NCBI RefSeq assembly: GCF_027531905.1
Contig: NZ_JAPZSU010000002.1
Coordinates: 124,001 to 188,000, forward strand
Direction: 5' to 3'
DNA: 64,000 bases
Source of the DNA: Flavobacterium sp.
Lineage (GTDB): Bacteria > Bacteroidota > Bacteroidia > Flavobacteriales > Flavobacteriaceae
Shown: in pieces, positions 16,060 through 25,146 of the stretch
Numbering within the stretch: position 1 is the stretch's first letter
Layout: each line of letters begins with the position of its first letter
Made by a program: the position numbers and the translations under genes
Notes under the pieces: model-generated
What the model saw: only the letters and a program-made list of their open reading frames with translations
Told to the model about the DNA's origin: nothing
Databases searched by the model: none

Positions 16060-16770
16060 TTACTCTTCCATGGTGTGATAAACGTTCATCACGTCATCAT
16101 CCTCTTCAAGTTTTTCTATCAATTTTTCTACGTCGGCTATTTCGGCCTCGGTAAGTTTTTTGGTAATTTGAGGAATTCTTTCAAAACCTGAAGATAAGAT
16201 GTCTAAGCTTCTGTTTTCTAGTTCTTTTTGAATGGTTCCAAAGCTACCAAATGGAGCGTAAATTAAAATTCCGTCTTCGTCTTCAAAAACTTCTTCGGCA
16301 CCAAAATCAATTAATTCTAATTCTAATTCTTCAGCATCGATTCCTTCCTTTGGAATTCTAAAATTACAAGTATGATCAAACATAAATTCTACAGATCCTT
16401 GTGTTCCCAATGTACCATTACATTTATTAAAGTAACTTCTTACGTTGGCAACCGTTCTATTATTGTTATCTGTAGCGGTTTCTATCAATAATGCGATACC
16501 GTGAGGCGCATACCCTTCAAATAAAACTTCTTTATAGTTGGCAGTATCTTTATCGGTTGCTTTTTTAATGGCACGTTCTACGTTGTCTTTAGGCATATTG
16601 GCTGCCTTGGCGTTCTGAATAACGGCTCTTAGTCTAGAATTAGCGTCAGGATTTGGTCCGCCTTCTTTTACAGCCATTACAATATCTTTACCAATTCTAG
16701 TAAAGGCTTTGGCCATTGCTGACCAACGTTTCATTTTTCTACCTTTTCGGAATTCAAAAGCTCTTCCCAT
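16060..16770 (-). CDS. YebC/PmpR family regulatory protein
   Basis: A 236-residue YebC-family protein. Start set at MGRAFEFRKGRKMKRWSAMAKAF, the standard N-terminus of the family; eight upstream codons dropped. Typical stretches follow: PDANSRLRAVIQNAKAANMPKDNVERAIKKA, then YEGYAPHG-like FEGYAPHGIALLIE and TDNNNRTVANVRSYFNKCNGTLG, and an acidic C-terminus (EKLEEDDDVMNVYHTMEE). YebC proteins bind DNA or, as shown for some members, ease ribosome stalling at proline runs. The role in this organism is open. It has its own terminator. Confidence 0.95.
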   Translation of the reverse strand: MGRAFEFRKGRKMKRWSAMAKAFTRIGKDIVMAVKEGGPNPDANSRLRAVIQNAKAANMPKDNVERAIKKATDKDTANYKEVLFEGYAPHGIALLIETATDNNNRTVANVRSYFNKCNGTLGTQGSVEFMFDHTCNFRIPKEGIDAEELELELIDFGAEEVFEDEDGILIYAPFGSFGTIQKELENRSLDILSSGFERIPQITKKLTEAEIADVEKLIEKLEEDDDVMNVYHTMEE

Positions 16771-16864
16771 TTTTATTTTTATTTTGAACTGCAAAAATAC
16801 AGTTATTCCTTATTTTACCAAATTCATTTCGGATTCTTTTGCCTCATTTTTATAATGCAACCTA

Positions 16865-18892
16865 TTATTTTAAAACAAAATAGTCGTTAATGATTTTAAT
16901 GGCTTCATTTAAGTAATGATTGTTCTTTAATGCTTTGATTTGTGTTTCTTTGATAGTTCTTTCGGAGGGATAGACTTCTAAAAGCGACTCATTGAAAGAA
17001 GAGTTTTTTACATTCAAATTGATGCTCTCGTCCTTAAAAGAGCTAATGCTTTCCCATAGAGAAGTTACTGCTTTTTGTTCCTCGAAAACGGTATCAATTT
17101 GCATTGGAATAATTGTTCTTGGGTTTTTGACCAATTCATCAATTTTTTTGTTCATTCCAATGATGCTTTTAAAGTATGAACTCGAAAACACACGTTTTTG
17201 ACTATTTTTAGCCAATTGATTGATCAATTTGTTTTTTACATAAGGCTTAAAAGTAATTGAAGTTGGTAATACATCGTTTTTGAAAGCTGTTGGATAATCC
17301 TTTTCTTTTTGAACGATTGATTCATAAATTATTGGAACTTGAACATCAGGAATCACCCCAATACTTTGATGGCTTTTGCCTGTAATTCGGTAGAATTTAT
17401 TGATGGTAACCTTTACAAAATTTTCTTCCGCGCTTTCTAAGGGTAAAATAGTTTGCATGGTCGCTTTGCCGAGTGTGCTGCTTCCTATAACCATTGCTCG
17501 ATTATAATCTTGCAAAATGGCAGCAAAAAATTCACTAGCCGAAGCCGAATTCCCATTAACCAGAATGATTACTGGACCTTTATATAAATAACCACGATAA
17601 GGATCTTGAATAACTTGCTGTTTTTTGGTGTTATCAACCACTATAGAAATAGGGCCGTGGTGTACAAACAAGCCTGCTAATTTTATAGCCTCTTCCATTG
17701 ATCCACCTCCATTATCCATTAAATCAATGACTAAACCATCAATATTGTCATTTTGTAGTTTTACGATTTCTGTACCTACGTCATCAGCGCAACCTGTTTT
17801 GTCATTACTTTCAAAATTGGAATAAAAACTTGGAATTTTGATGTAACCAATTTTATTCTTGTCCTCAACAACATAGCTAAAAACAGTATTTTGCTCGTCT
17901 TTGATGACTTCTTTTTCAAGTGTTACGCTAAAACTTTTTTCTCCTTTTCTCTTGATCCCCAAAGTAATGATTTTATTGACGTCAGAAATGATTAATTCTC
18001 CAATTTCCTCTAGTGAGGCACAAGTAACTTTAAGTGTTTCTTTTTCGTTGGATATGGAAAGAATTTGATCTCCTTTTTTGAGTTTTCCATTTTTAAATGC
18101 TGGTCCATTGGGATCAATTTCATCTATGATGATTTGATTTTTTTCATTTAAAGTCACCAGGAATCCTAGTGATAGTCGTTCTTTAGATAATGAGGAAACA
18201 AAATTGGACTTACTGTCGACACTAAAATAATTGGTATGCGGATCAAAATATGTACAGAAAAAAGAATATACTTTTTCAGCAATCGTACTTTTTCGTTTGA
18301 GTTGATTATTTATTTTGCACATCTCATTTTGAATACCGATTTCTTTATAGTAGTCGCTGAGGGATTTGAAGTGCGTTTGGATAGAATCTAAATTTTTGCT
18401 GCTACCTGCCACTTCAGTTAAAACATCAAAGCGTATTTTTTTTCGCCATATTTTCTCAAAATTACTTTCTGTCATGTACACAGGAAAGGCTTTTTTATAC
18501 ATTCTGATGGTATCTCGAAAAGAAAAATCGATACTATCTGTTGCTAATTTTTCTAAAAGAATTTTGTTTCGAAGAAGTCCTTTTTTATAAATGTTTTCAA
18601 TTGTGGAAATAAATTGACAATCTTCATTTTGTAGTAAATCATCAATTTTTAGGCGATAATTTTTAGCTAAAGAATCGTATTCTGATTTAAAAAAGAGATT
18701 ACGAGCGGGATCTAAATCATTAATCAAGTTATCAAAAACAAAAACCGATAGACTATCATCTACCGGTTTAGGTTGTACATGCTCTTTTTGAATAAGTGCA
18801 TTTATTTTGGAAATAATTTTACAAGCGGCAACATTATTTTGAGCCCATATTTGGCTAGAGAACACTAAGGCTACCAGTAAAATTTTTCTCAT
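16865..18892 (-). CDS. S41 family carboxy-terminal processing protease (Prc/Tsp-like), exported
   Basis: A 675-residue periplasmic protease. It has a signal peptide (residues 1-18, cut after WAQ), a helical region (20-225) and a PDZ-like domain (about 235-325, SLGFLVTLNEKNQIIIDEI). The S41 core has NGNSASASE with catalytic Ser451 and GKATMQ with Lys476 and Gln480; the Ser-Lys spacing of 25 equals that of E. coli Prc. The Lys loop reads STLGKATM rather than the usual SFGKGTV, a mild deviation. It likely trims or degrades periplasmic proteins. It lies 6 bp after gcvT, so it is probably read from the same transcript. Confidence 0.92.
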   Translation of the reverse strand: MRKILLVALVFSSQIWAQNNVAACKIISKINALIQKEHVQPKPVDDSLSVFVFDNLINDLDPARNLFFKSEYDSLAKNYRLKIDDLLQNEDCQFISTIENIYKKGLLRNKILLEKLATDSIDFSFRDTIRMYKKAFPVYMTESNFEKIWRKKIRFDVLTEVAGSSKNLDSIQTHFKSLSDYYKEIGIQNEMCKINNQLKRKSTIAEKVYSFFCTYFDPHTNYFSVDSKSNFVSSLSKERLSLGFLVTLNEKNQIIIDEIDPNGPAFKNGKLKKGDQILSISNEKETLKVTCASLEEIGELIISDVNKIITLGIKRKGEKSFSVTLEKEVIKDEQNTVFSYVVEDKNKIGYIKIPSFYSNFESNDKTGCADDVGTEIVKLQNDNIDGLVIDLMDNGGGSMEEAIKLAGLFVHHGPISIVVDNTKKQQVIQDPYRGYLYKGPVIILVNGNSASASEFFAAILQDYNRAMVIGSSTLGKATMQTILPLESAEENFVKVTINKFYRITGKSHQSIGVIPDVQVPIIYESIVQKEKDYPTAFKNDVLPTSITFKPYVKNKLINQLAKNSQKRVFSSSYFKSIIGMNKKIDELVKNPRTIIPMQIDTVFEEQKAVTSLWESISSFKDESINLNVKNSSFNESLLEVYPSERTIKETQIKALKNNHYLNEAIKIINDYFVLK

Positions 18893-18898
18893 AATCGT

Positions 18899-19981
18899 TT
18901 ACTTTTTGTAGAAAGGGAGTTTTACCACTTTGGCAGGAACATCATTCTTTCTAATTCTAATAAAAATTTCGCTATCAACCGCACTATTGGCAGTAGTTAC
19001 ATAGCCAAGACCAATTCCTTTATTCATAGAAGGGGACATGGTTCCAGAAGTTACAATACCGATTACAGCCCCAGTTGCATCTACGATTTCGTAGTCTTGT
19101 CTTGGTACAGCACGTTCTTGCATTTCAAAAGCCACTAATTTTTTGCTTACGCCAGCTTCTTTTTGTTTTTTTAAGTTTTCTGAATTTGTAAATTCTTTTG
19201 TGAATTTAGTAATCCATCCTAAACCAGCTTCTAAAGGTGAAGTTGTATCGTTGATGTCATTTCCATACAAACAAAATCCCATTTCTAAACGCAAAGTATC
19301 TCTTGCTGCCAATCCAATTGGTTTAATGTTGAATGCTGCACCAGCTTCGAAAACTTTGTTCCAAATACTTTCAACTTGGTCATTTTTGCAATAAATTTCG
19401 AAACCTCCAGAACCAGTATATCCTGTTGCGGAGATAATTACATCTTGAAAACCTGCAAATTCGGCTACTTCAAAGTGATAATAATTAATAGCCGATAAAT
19501 CAATGGTAGCCAATGATTGCATGGCTGCTACCGCTTTTGGTCCTTGAATAGCTAATAAGGAATACTCATCCGAAAGATTTTCCATCACCACCCCTAAATC
19601 ATTGTGTGAAGAAATCCAACTCCAATCTTTTTCAATGTTTGAAGCATTAACCACCAAAAGGTATTTTTCTTCTTCCATTTTGTAAATGATTAAATCATCT
19701 ACAATTCCACCATCATTATTAGGCAAACAAGAATATTGGGCTCTTCCAATAGTAAGGGTCGAAGCGTCATTAGAAGTTACTTTTTGGATCAAAGCCAAGG
19801 CATTTGGCCCCGAAAGAATAAACTCTCCCATGTGTGAAACGTCAAAAACGCCTACACCGTTACGCACGGTTTCGTGTTCTACATTTACTCCTTCATAAAG
19901 AATTGGCATATTGTATCCTGCAAATGGTAGCATTTTTGCTCCTAATCCCTCGTGTATGTGCGTAAGCGCCGTATTTTTCAT
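18899..19981 (-). CDS. gcvT: Aminomethyltransferase (glycine cleavage system T protein)
   Basis: Moves the methylene group from the aminomethyl-lipoyl H protein to tetrahydrofolate, releasing ammonia. The 360-residue product has [26 protein letters not shown], the folate-site region [13 protein letters not shown] (with the catalytic Asp) and [15 protein letters not shown], then [19 protein letters not shown] and [17 protein letters not shown]. Length and order are as usual for GcvT. gcvH and gcvP are not nearby. The S41 protease gene follows after 6 bp. Confidence 0.96.
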   Translation of the reverse strand: MKNTALTHIHEGLGAKMLPFAGYNMPILYEGVNVEHETVRNGVGVFDVSHMGEFILSGPNALALIQKVTSNDASTLTIGRAQYSCLPNNDGGIVDDLIIYKMEEEKYLLVVNASNIEKDWSWISSHNDLGVVMENLSDEYSLLAIQGPKAVAAMQSLATIDLSAINYYHFEVAEFAGFQDVIISATGYTGSGGFEIYCKNDQVESIWNKVFEAGAAFNIKPIGLAARDTLRLEMGFCLYGNDINDTTSPLEAGLGWITKFTKEFTNSENLKKQKEAGVSKKLVAFEMQERAVPRQDYEIVDATGAVIGIVTSGTMSPSMNKGIGLGYVTTANSAVDSEIFIRIRKNDVPAKVVKLPFYKK

Positions 19982-20390
19982 TGTGTGTTTTTGTATAAAA
20001 ATTAGTGGCGCTAATTTATTGATTTAATTTTGGGTAACAAAGAATTCATTATCTATATTCATTTCTATATTTTTAAAATTATTGTAGTAAAATCAAAAAT
20101 CATTATGATTTTGAAAAAAATGAATGTAGAATCGTACCTTATTTTGGCAATTGTCTATTCTAACCTGTTTTCGTTTTAAGAGAATAGAACGACGGCTAAA
20201 TCCCAAATGTAAGAAGTAAGAGGCGTATATTGACCAAACTTATATGACCTTAAATGCCTTAAATGGTTAAAAAAAACAAGGATAGTTTGTATTAGTATAG
20301 ACATTATGTAAAAAAGTAAAACCTACACAAGTCAGGGTAGAATCACTTTTTTAAATACGAATGCCCTGAACAATTTGCACACTACATTAA
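19982..20390. other. Gene-free gap upstream of gcvT
   Basis: 409 bp without a credible ORF. It holds an AT-rich repeat-like phrase (20239-20270, TATATGACCTTAAATGCCTT) similar to one I remember from Flavobacterium genomes. A weak inverted repeat TCAGGG/CCCTGA (20332-20337 and 20364-20369) has a 26-nt loop and could help end the GMC oxidoreductase transcript. The part next to gcvT should contain its promoter, but I see no clear TAnnTTTG on the minus strand. Confidence 0.5.
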
Positions 20391-21965
20391 TTAGTACTGT
20401 TTGTTTTTTATTCTGCTCATTGCTCTTTCTGTAAGCGCTGTAATGGTTAAACTTGGATTGACTCCGATATTTGCAGAGATCATGCTACCATCACAAATAA
20501 GCATGTTTTTGTAATTATAAACCTCATTATTTTGATTGATTACGCCTTCATTGGCATCTTTGCCCATACAGGCTCCTCCCAAAATATGCGCTGTAGTTGG
20601 GATTCCGAATAGGGCTTCGGTATTGACAACCATTGCTTTGCCATTGATAATAACTTCTACTTTTTTTGCCAAAGTTTGAGCGATGGGATTAAAAGCTGTT
20701 GGTGCGGGACCTTTGTCAAGTTGCGTTTTCAGAAAACCCCATTTGGAGCGTTGCATTTTTAGTGTTGATTCAATGCTTTCCATGTACAATAGAATTTGCG
20801 TTCTTTTGCTCCAATCATCTACAAAAAAGGTTTTGAGATAGGTTAAGGGTTGCTTTATAACGGCTAAAACCATTTTTGCTAATCGATTCACCAATGAATG
20901 TCCTTGAATCATTGGCGCCATTAATAGCCTCCAAAAGCCTGATCCAGCAGAATATTTTACGGGTTCTATATGTCGGTTTTCATCTATGTGCACAATTGAG
21001 CCAATGGCAATTCCGTCAGAGAAACTAATATCTCGGTCAAAAGTAGTGACTCCAATTAAGCTTTCAGAGTTGGTTCGAACGCCTTTTCCAAGCGTTTGGG
21101 AAAGATGGGGTAACGAAGTCGATTGTAGTTTGAGTAATAATTTTAGTGTTCCTAATACACCTCCCGAAAAAACGACTCCTTTTGCTGTAATTTTTTCTTT
21201 TTTTGGAAAGTACGAAAGCGAGTCTTTGAAGTAGATCTCGTATCCATCAGCGCCATTTTCGCTTAAAGGAACTACATCATAGACCTCTTTTTCTGCTTTG
21301 ATGCTACATCCTAATTGTTGTGCTAAATACAAGTAGTTTTTGTCTAAAGTATTTTTGGCATTGTATCGGCAACCCAGCATACAACCACCACATTGTATAC
21401 AACCAGTTCTATCAGGTCCTTTTCCGTCAAAGTATGGATCGGACTTTGTTACTCCATGTTTTCCGAAATAAACGGCTACATCTGTTTTTTCAAATGATTG
21501 TGGCTCTCCTAATTCGGAAGCCAATTGTTGCATTACTTTATCGCTTTTACTGTGGTAGGGATGTTTTTCGGCACCCAACATTTTTTTAGCCAAAGCATAA
21601 AAAGGAGCTAATTCAGTTTCCCAATCACATAATTCATTCCATTGTCCGGTCTTAAAAAAAGGTGATTTTGGAATGGGTAGTGTATTAGCATAAACCAAAG
21701 AACCTCCACCAACGCCAACTCCGCTTAACACGGCAACATGTCTATAAAAAGTGAGTTTTAAAATACCATTCCATCCTAATTTAGGTAGCCAAAGCCATTT
21801 TTTTAGATTCCAATTGGTTTTAGGGAAATCTTCGGCTTTAGTGAACCATTTTCCTTTTTCTATGACAACTACTTTATGTCCTTTTTCAGTCAAACGTAAT
21901 GCCGAAACAGATCCTCCAAAACCACTGCCAATAATTACATAATCATAATCGAAAGATGTTGCCAT
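20391..21965 (-). CDS. GMC-type FAD oxidoreductase with cysteine cluster
   Basis: A 524-residue flavoenzyme of the glucose-methanol-choline group. It has the ADP-binding loop IIGSGFGGSVSALRL (about 11-25), GVGVGGGSLVYANTL (about 82-96), CIQCGGCMLGCRYNAKNT (about 187-204, four cysteines in a ferredoxin-like spacing), and the C-terminal HILGGACMGKD...NIGVNPSLTITALTERAM. The cysteine stretch is seen in cholesterol-oxidase-like and long-chain alcohol oxidase-like members. It follows alkB by 18 bp, so it may oxidise the alcohol produced by that hydroxylase. Substrate is inference. Confidence 0.85.
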   Translation of the reverse strand: MATSFDYDYVIIGSGFGGSVSALRLTEKGHKVVVIEKGKWFTKAEDFPKTNWNLKKWLWLPKLGWNGILKLTFYRHVAVLSGVGVGGGSLVYANTLPIPKSPFFKTGQWNELCDWETELAPFYALAKKMLGAEKHPYHSKSDKVMQQLASELGEPQSFEKTDVAVYFGKHGVTKSDPYFDGKGPDRTGCIQCGGCMLGCRYNAKNTLDKNYLYLAQQLGCSIKAEKEVYDVVPLSENGADGYEIYFKDSLSYFPKKEKITAKGVVFSGGVLGTLKLLLKLQSTSLPHLSQTLGKGVRTNSESLIGVTTFDRDISFSDGIAIGSIVHIDENRHIEPVKYSAGSGFWRLLMAPMIQGHSLVNRLAKMVLAVIKQPLTYLKTFFVDDWSKRTQILLYMESIESTLKMQRSKWGFLKTQLDKGPAPTAFNPIAQTLAKKVEVIINGKAMVVNTEALFGIPTTAHILGGACMGKDANEGVINQNNEVYNYKNMLICDGSMISANIGVNPSLTITALTERAMSRIKNKQY

Positions 21966-21983
21966 GCTGCTGTTTTAGTAAAT

Positions 21984-23033
21984 TTATTCTGTACGTATAG
22001 TAAACTTTTGAAGTTGATCATGCATAATGTAAAACCATAAAGGCGGAACAAAGGATAAGAGCATCATACCTGGATATCCCGTGGGCATTTGCGGACTTTC
22101 TTCGTGATGTCTTAATAATTGGTATTTTCTGCTGGCAATGTAATGATGATCCGAATGTCTCGAGAGTTCCAAAAGTAATAAACGCCCAATAGGATGATTG
22201 GAATTCCAAGAATGAATGGGTAAGGTCCGTTCGTAGCGTTCTCCTTTTTTGTTTCTTCTTAATCCATAATGTTCAATATAATTCACGGTTTCCAATAGCA
22301 AAATCCCAATAAATGCTCCTGCCAAAAAGTAGACCATTGTACTTAAACCAAAGATTCCAAAAATCAAAAGCAATAGCAATAGTTGCACGATTTGAAATCC
22401 TAGCATTTGGTTTTGGCTGCTCCAGAATGATTTTTTTACAATTTTCAACCGATTCGCTTCTAATCGCCAAGCCGAGAGCCATCCTTTAAAAATAGAACGA
22501 ATATAAAAAGCATAAACCGTTTCGCCAAGTTTACTTGAGGCTGGATCTTCGTTGGTTGCCACATTTTGATGATGCCCTCTATTGTGTTCGATATAAAAAT
22601 GCATGTAGAGCGAAGTGAGTAAAAGCATTTTACTCATCGTACGCTCTTTATTGGTATTCCTGTGTCCCAATTCATGCGCCGCGTTAATTCCTAAAACGCC
22701 GCAGGCAATACCATAAGCTGTGGTCCAACCGATCTTTGTTGCAGTATCATAATTGTCGGAGGACACTTGGAATAGAAAGAAAATTAAAATACCATATTGC
22801 AAAGGAACCAGTCCATAAAGCACCCAATCATATAAAGAATCCTTGGCGGCAATTTCCTCTTCAATTTTACTCAGATTATAGTCGTTTTTATTGGTGAATA
22901 ATTCGAAAAGCGGAATTATCATAAAAATGAAAAAAAGAGCAAAATAGGACCAATAATTCGTTTTTAGTAGCGAAAAAATCACAACTAAGGGGGTAATGTA
23001 AACCGTTAGGTATTTCCATTTTATTATTTTCAT
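21984..23033 (-). CDS. alkB: Alkane 1-monooxygenase (AlkB-type membrane di-iron hydroxylase)
   Basis: Integral membrane di-iron enzyme that hydroxylates the end of alkanes or related chains. Start set at MKIIKWKYLTVYITP; 14 earlier codons dropped. Six hydrophobic segments surround the histidine boxes HELGHR, HNRGHHQN, and SRHSDHHY, in the AlkB order, plus the NYIEHYGL signature that is specific to AlkB. The product is 349 residues, shorter than the 401-residue Pseudomonas enzyme but within the range of the family. Rubredoxin and its reductase are not nearby. A TetR regulator lies upstream and a GMC oxidoreductase downstream, both in the same direction. Confidence 0.9.
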   Translation of the reverse strand: MKIIKWKYLTVYITPLVVIFSLLKTNYWSYFALFFIFMIIPLFELFTNKNDYNLSKIEEEIAAKDSLYDWVLYGLVPLQYGILIFFLFQVSSDNYDTATKIGWTTAYGIACGVLGINAAHELGHRNTNKERTMSKMLLLTSLYMHFYIEHNRGHHQNVATNEDPASSKLGETVYAFYIRSIFKGWLSAWRLEANRLKIVKKSFWSSQNQMLGFQIVQLLLLLLIFGIFGLSTMVYFLAGAFIGILLLETVNYIEHYGLRRNKKGERYERTLPIHSWNSNHPIGRLLLLELSRHSDHHYIASRKYQLLRHHEESPQMPTGYPGMMLLSFVPPLWFYIMHDQLQKFTIRTE

Positions 23034-23072
23034 ACTTAGTACAATTGATTTAGAAGTTTTAAATTGAATTAA

Positions 23073-23103
23073 CATATTTACTTCAAAGTGTTGTACAAAT
23101 ATG
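23073..23103. promoter_or_regulatory. Candidate operator between tetR and alkB
   Basis: CATATTT (23073-23079) and AAATATG (23097-23103) form a perfect 7-bp inverted repeat, 40 bp upstream of the alkB ATG, next to a CATATTTG word that resembles the -7 element. It may bind the neighbouring TetR protein; inference only. Confidence 0.3.
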
Positions 23104-23150
23104 ACCCAATAAATAGCATTTTTTTAGACGCTACCGTTTATTTTTTGATT

Positions 23151-23696
23151 TTAATTTGAAATTTCCATAGCCACTACCATTTTTTTGATTTCATCAAAAT
23201 AGCTGACTAGCCATTCGTAGGTAAGATTGGTATCGGTAACTTGAAGATAAAAATTCTCGATGGTTAAGTTTAAAATGATTTTTGCTAAGTTTTTCTTAGT
23301 ATTCAATCCCAAGGCTGCGGTCCAAATCGGTAATAAAGCTTCCTCAACGGGTCGGTTCGCTTCAAGAAAACATTTTTTGAAAACCGGATTATCTCTATGA
23401 ATACGCAAATGTCGATTGAAAAGAATGTCAGTTTTTACCTTTATTAGCAAATGAATCAAATCAGGATCAATCGCTTTGCAGCTCATAGCTTCCTCAGCTA
23501 TTGCTTTAGATTGTTTAAGGTGGTAGGCTAATAATTGATCGGTAAAAACTTCAATATCGGCAAAATGATGGTAAAAAGAGGATTTATTTTTGGCTACTTT
23601 TCTAGCCAATAATTCGATTTTTAACCCTTTGGGGCCATCATTAGCAAACAAATCGTAGCCTATTTTTATCCAAGGATCCTTAATTGTTTCTTTCAT
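23151..23696 (-). CDS. TetR family transcriptional regulator
   Basis: A 181-residue regulator. The N-terminal helix-turn-helix is IELLARKVAKNKSSFYHHFADIEVFTDQLL (about 25-55), with the usual YHHF recognition helix. The rest is helical and would form the ligand-binding and dimer domain. It stands directly upstream of alkB and the GMC oxidoreductase, so it most likely controls them and perhaps itself. Palindromes at 23073-23103 and 23727-23736 (AATTATAATT) are candidate operators. The inducer is unknown. Confidence 0.9.
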   Translation of the reverse strand: MKETIKDPWIKIGYDLFANDGPKGLKIELLARKVAKNKSSFYHHFADIEVFTDQLLAYHLKQSKAIAEEAMSCKAIDPDLIHLLIKVKTDILFNRHLRIHRDNPVFKKCFLEANRPVEEALLPIWTAALGLNTKKNLAKIILNLTIENFYLQVTDTNLTYEWLVSYFDEIKKMVVAMEISN

Positions 23697-23908
23697 TATA
23701 AAAAATTAAAATACAATTGATGAAGTAATTATAATTGCATTAAGTAAAGTAAATATAGACCATCGATCTCTACTGCAAAACGCTTTGTTAAATAACGTCT
23801 TTCTCTTTTAATAACATACTTCTTTTTCTATTTTTTAAATAATGAAAAAATAAAAATTCACTTTGTAAAGTATCGATTAAGTCTAAATTTCAGAAAAGAA
23901 TAAGGTCG

Positions 23909-24421
23909 CTAGGAAGTGATTTTTTTCTCTAATACCATAAAATCCAATGGTGCCGAAGTAAGGGCTTTATCTCCTTCACCAAAAGGAAAAGGTTCGCGCA
24001 ATCCTGTATCTTCATAACCGTTTCGAAAATACCAAGCCAGCAATTCTTTTCGAATTCCTATTACAGTCATTTGAATTCTTGAAAGTTCAAGTTGTTGAGC
24101 GAGTTGTTCAGCAGCTTGAAGGAGTTGTTTACCAATACCACCATTTTGTAATTCGGGAGATACTGTTAGCATTCCCAAATACAACACTTCTTTTTTTGCA
24201 ATTAGTAAGACGCTTCCAATGATTTTTTCGTTTTGTGTAAACTTTAAGATATAGTGATTTGACGATGTAATAATTGTCTTTAACTCTTCTTCTGTCGTGC
24301 GTGTTCCTTCAAGCAAATCTGCTTCGGTGGTCCATCCTTTTTTGGAAGTTTCTCCACGATAGGCTGAGTTAACTAATATCGATAGTTCAGCAGCATCTGC
24401 TATGGTAGCTTGAGTAATCAT
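23909..24421 (-). CDS. GNAT N-acetyltransferase
   Basis: A 170-residue GNAT protein: ITQATIADAAELSILVNSAYRG at the N-terminus, then LYLGMLTVSPELQNGGIGKQLLQAAEQLA, which is motif A with the Q-N-x-G-I-G-x-x-L acetyl-CoA loop, and AWYFRNGYEDTG (motif B). These resemble small-molecule acetyltransferases, but no substrate can be read. It appears monocistronic; a lipoprotein gene follows upstream in the same direction after 26 bp, so read-through is possible. Confidence 0.88.
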   Translation of the reverse strand: MITQATIADAAELSILVNSAYRGETSKKGWTTEADLLEGTRTTEEELKTIITSSNHYILKFTQNEKIIGSVLLIAKKEVLYLGMLTVSPELQNGGIGKQLLQAAEQLAQQLELSRIQMTVIGIRKELLAWYFRNGYEDTGLREPFPFGEGDKALTSAPLDFMVLEKKITS

Positions 24422-24447
24422 GAGTTATAAATAAAATGGTTTTTGTA

Positions 24448-24990
24448 TTATTCTTTGGGTAAAGGCGCGCCAACGGCAATGTCACAACGGTGTTTTGGCT
24501 GTCCATGCGGTGGATTCATACCTTCTGCTGTCGGGGTTGCTTCGGGAGTAGTGGCCAAAAGTGGCGGAACAGCATTTGTAGCACTAGTGACGGTAGGAGT
24601 AGAGACAATTGTTGTTTTTTGCGCCGGTGCAGTTTTTGCTGCTGGTGAATTAAGTGGTGCGCCCACTGGAATATCACATCTATGTTTAGGTTGTCCGTGT
24701 GGTGGATTTATCCCAGGAGGAGTGACTATTTTGGTTGTTGTAGCAACCGCATTTGGATTCTTCACCATAGTGTATTTGTACTGATACATAACACTTTCCT
24801 TTTTTTCTTCTTTACCGACATAAGCGGAATTATTTGAGGCTGTCGGTGGAGCAGCAGTCGCAGGAGCGGTAGCCATTTGTGTAAAAGGAACTACATTGGT
24901 TCTTTCGTTGGTTGAGGCAGTTTCTTCTTCTTTTTTACATGAAAAAAGAAGCAAAGAAGACAACAGTAATAGAGAAAAAGACGCTTTCAT
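24448..24990 (-). CDS. Lipoprotein with two NPPHGQPKHRCD repeats
   Basis: A 180-residue secreted lipoprotein: signal peptide with lipobox LLFSC (Cys18). A low-complexity Ala/Thr/Pro region follows, with two near-identical 19-residue motifs at about 95-113 and 159-177 (NPPHGQPKHRCDIxVGAPL). Each motif has two His and one Cys in a short span, which could bind a metal or form an intermolecular disulfide; that is inference. I recall similar repeats in other Flavobacteriia but no known function. The opposite strand carries a long Gly/Cys-rich frame that is a shadow. Confidence 0.8.
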   Translation of the reverse strand: MKASFSLLLLSSLLLFSCKKEEETASTNERTNVVPFTQMATAPATAAPPTASNNSAYVGKEEKKESVMYQYKYTMVKNPNAVATTTKIVTPPGINPPHGQPKHRCDIPVGAPLNSPAAKTAPAQKTTIVSTPTVTSATNAVPPLLATTPEATPTAEGMNPPHGQPKHRCDIAVGAPLPKE

Positions 24991-25146
24991 GATAGTATCG
25001 TTTTAGAAAGTTCAAATATAGTTTTTTTAGGAATTCACTGTTACCTTAAGTTTAAATTTAAAAGATAGCAAAAAATGATTTTTAGTAAGAATGCAATTGT
25101 TAGCCAAACAATGTCTATTTTTGAAACAACACAATATAGCACTCGT

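Noticed and set aside
24443..24784. Plus-strand Gly/Cys-rich ORF
   Set aside because: It is the antisense of the lipoprotein gene; its repeats mirror those of the real protein, which has a signal peptide.
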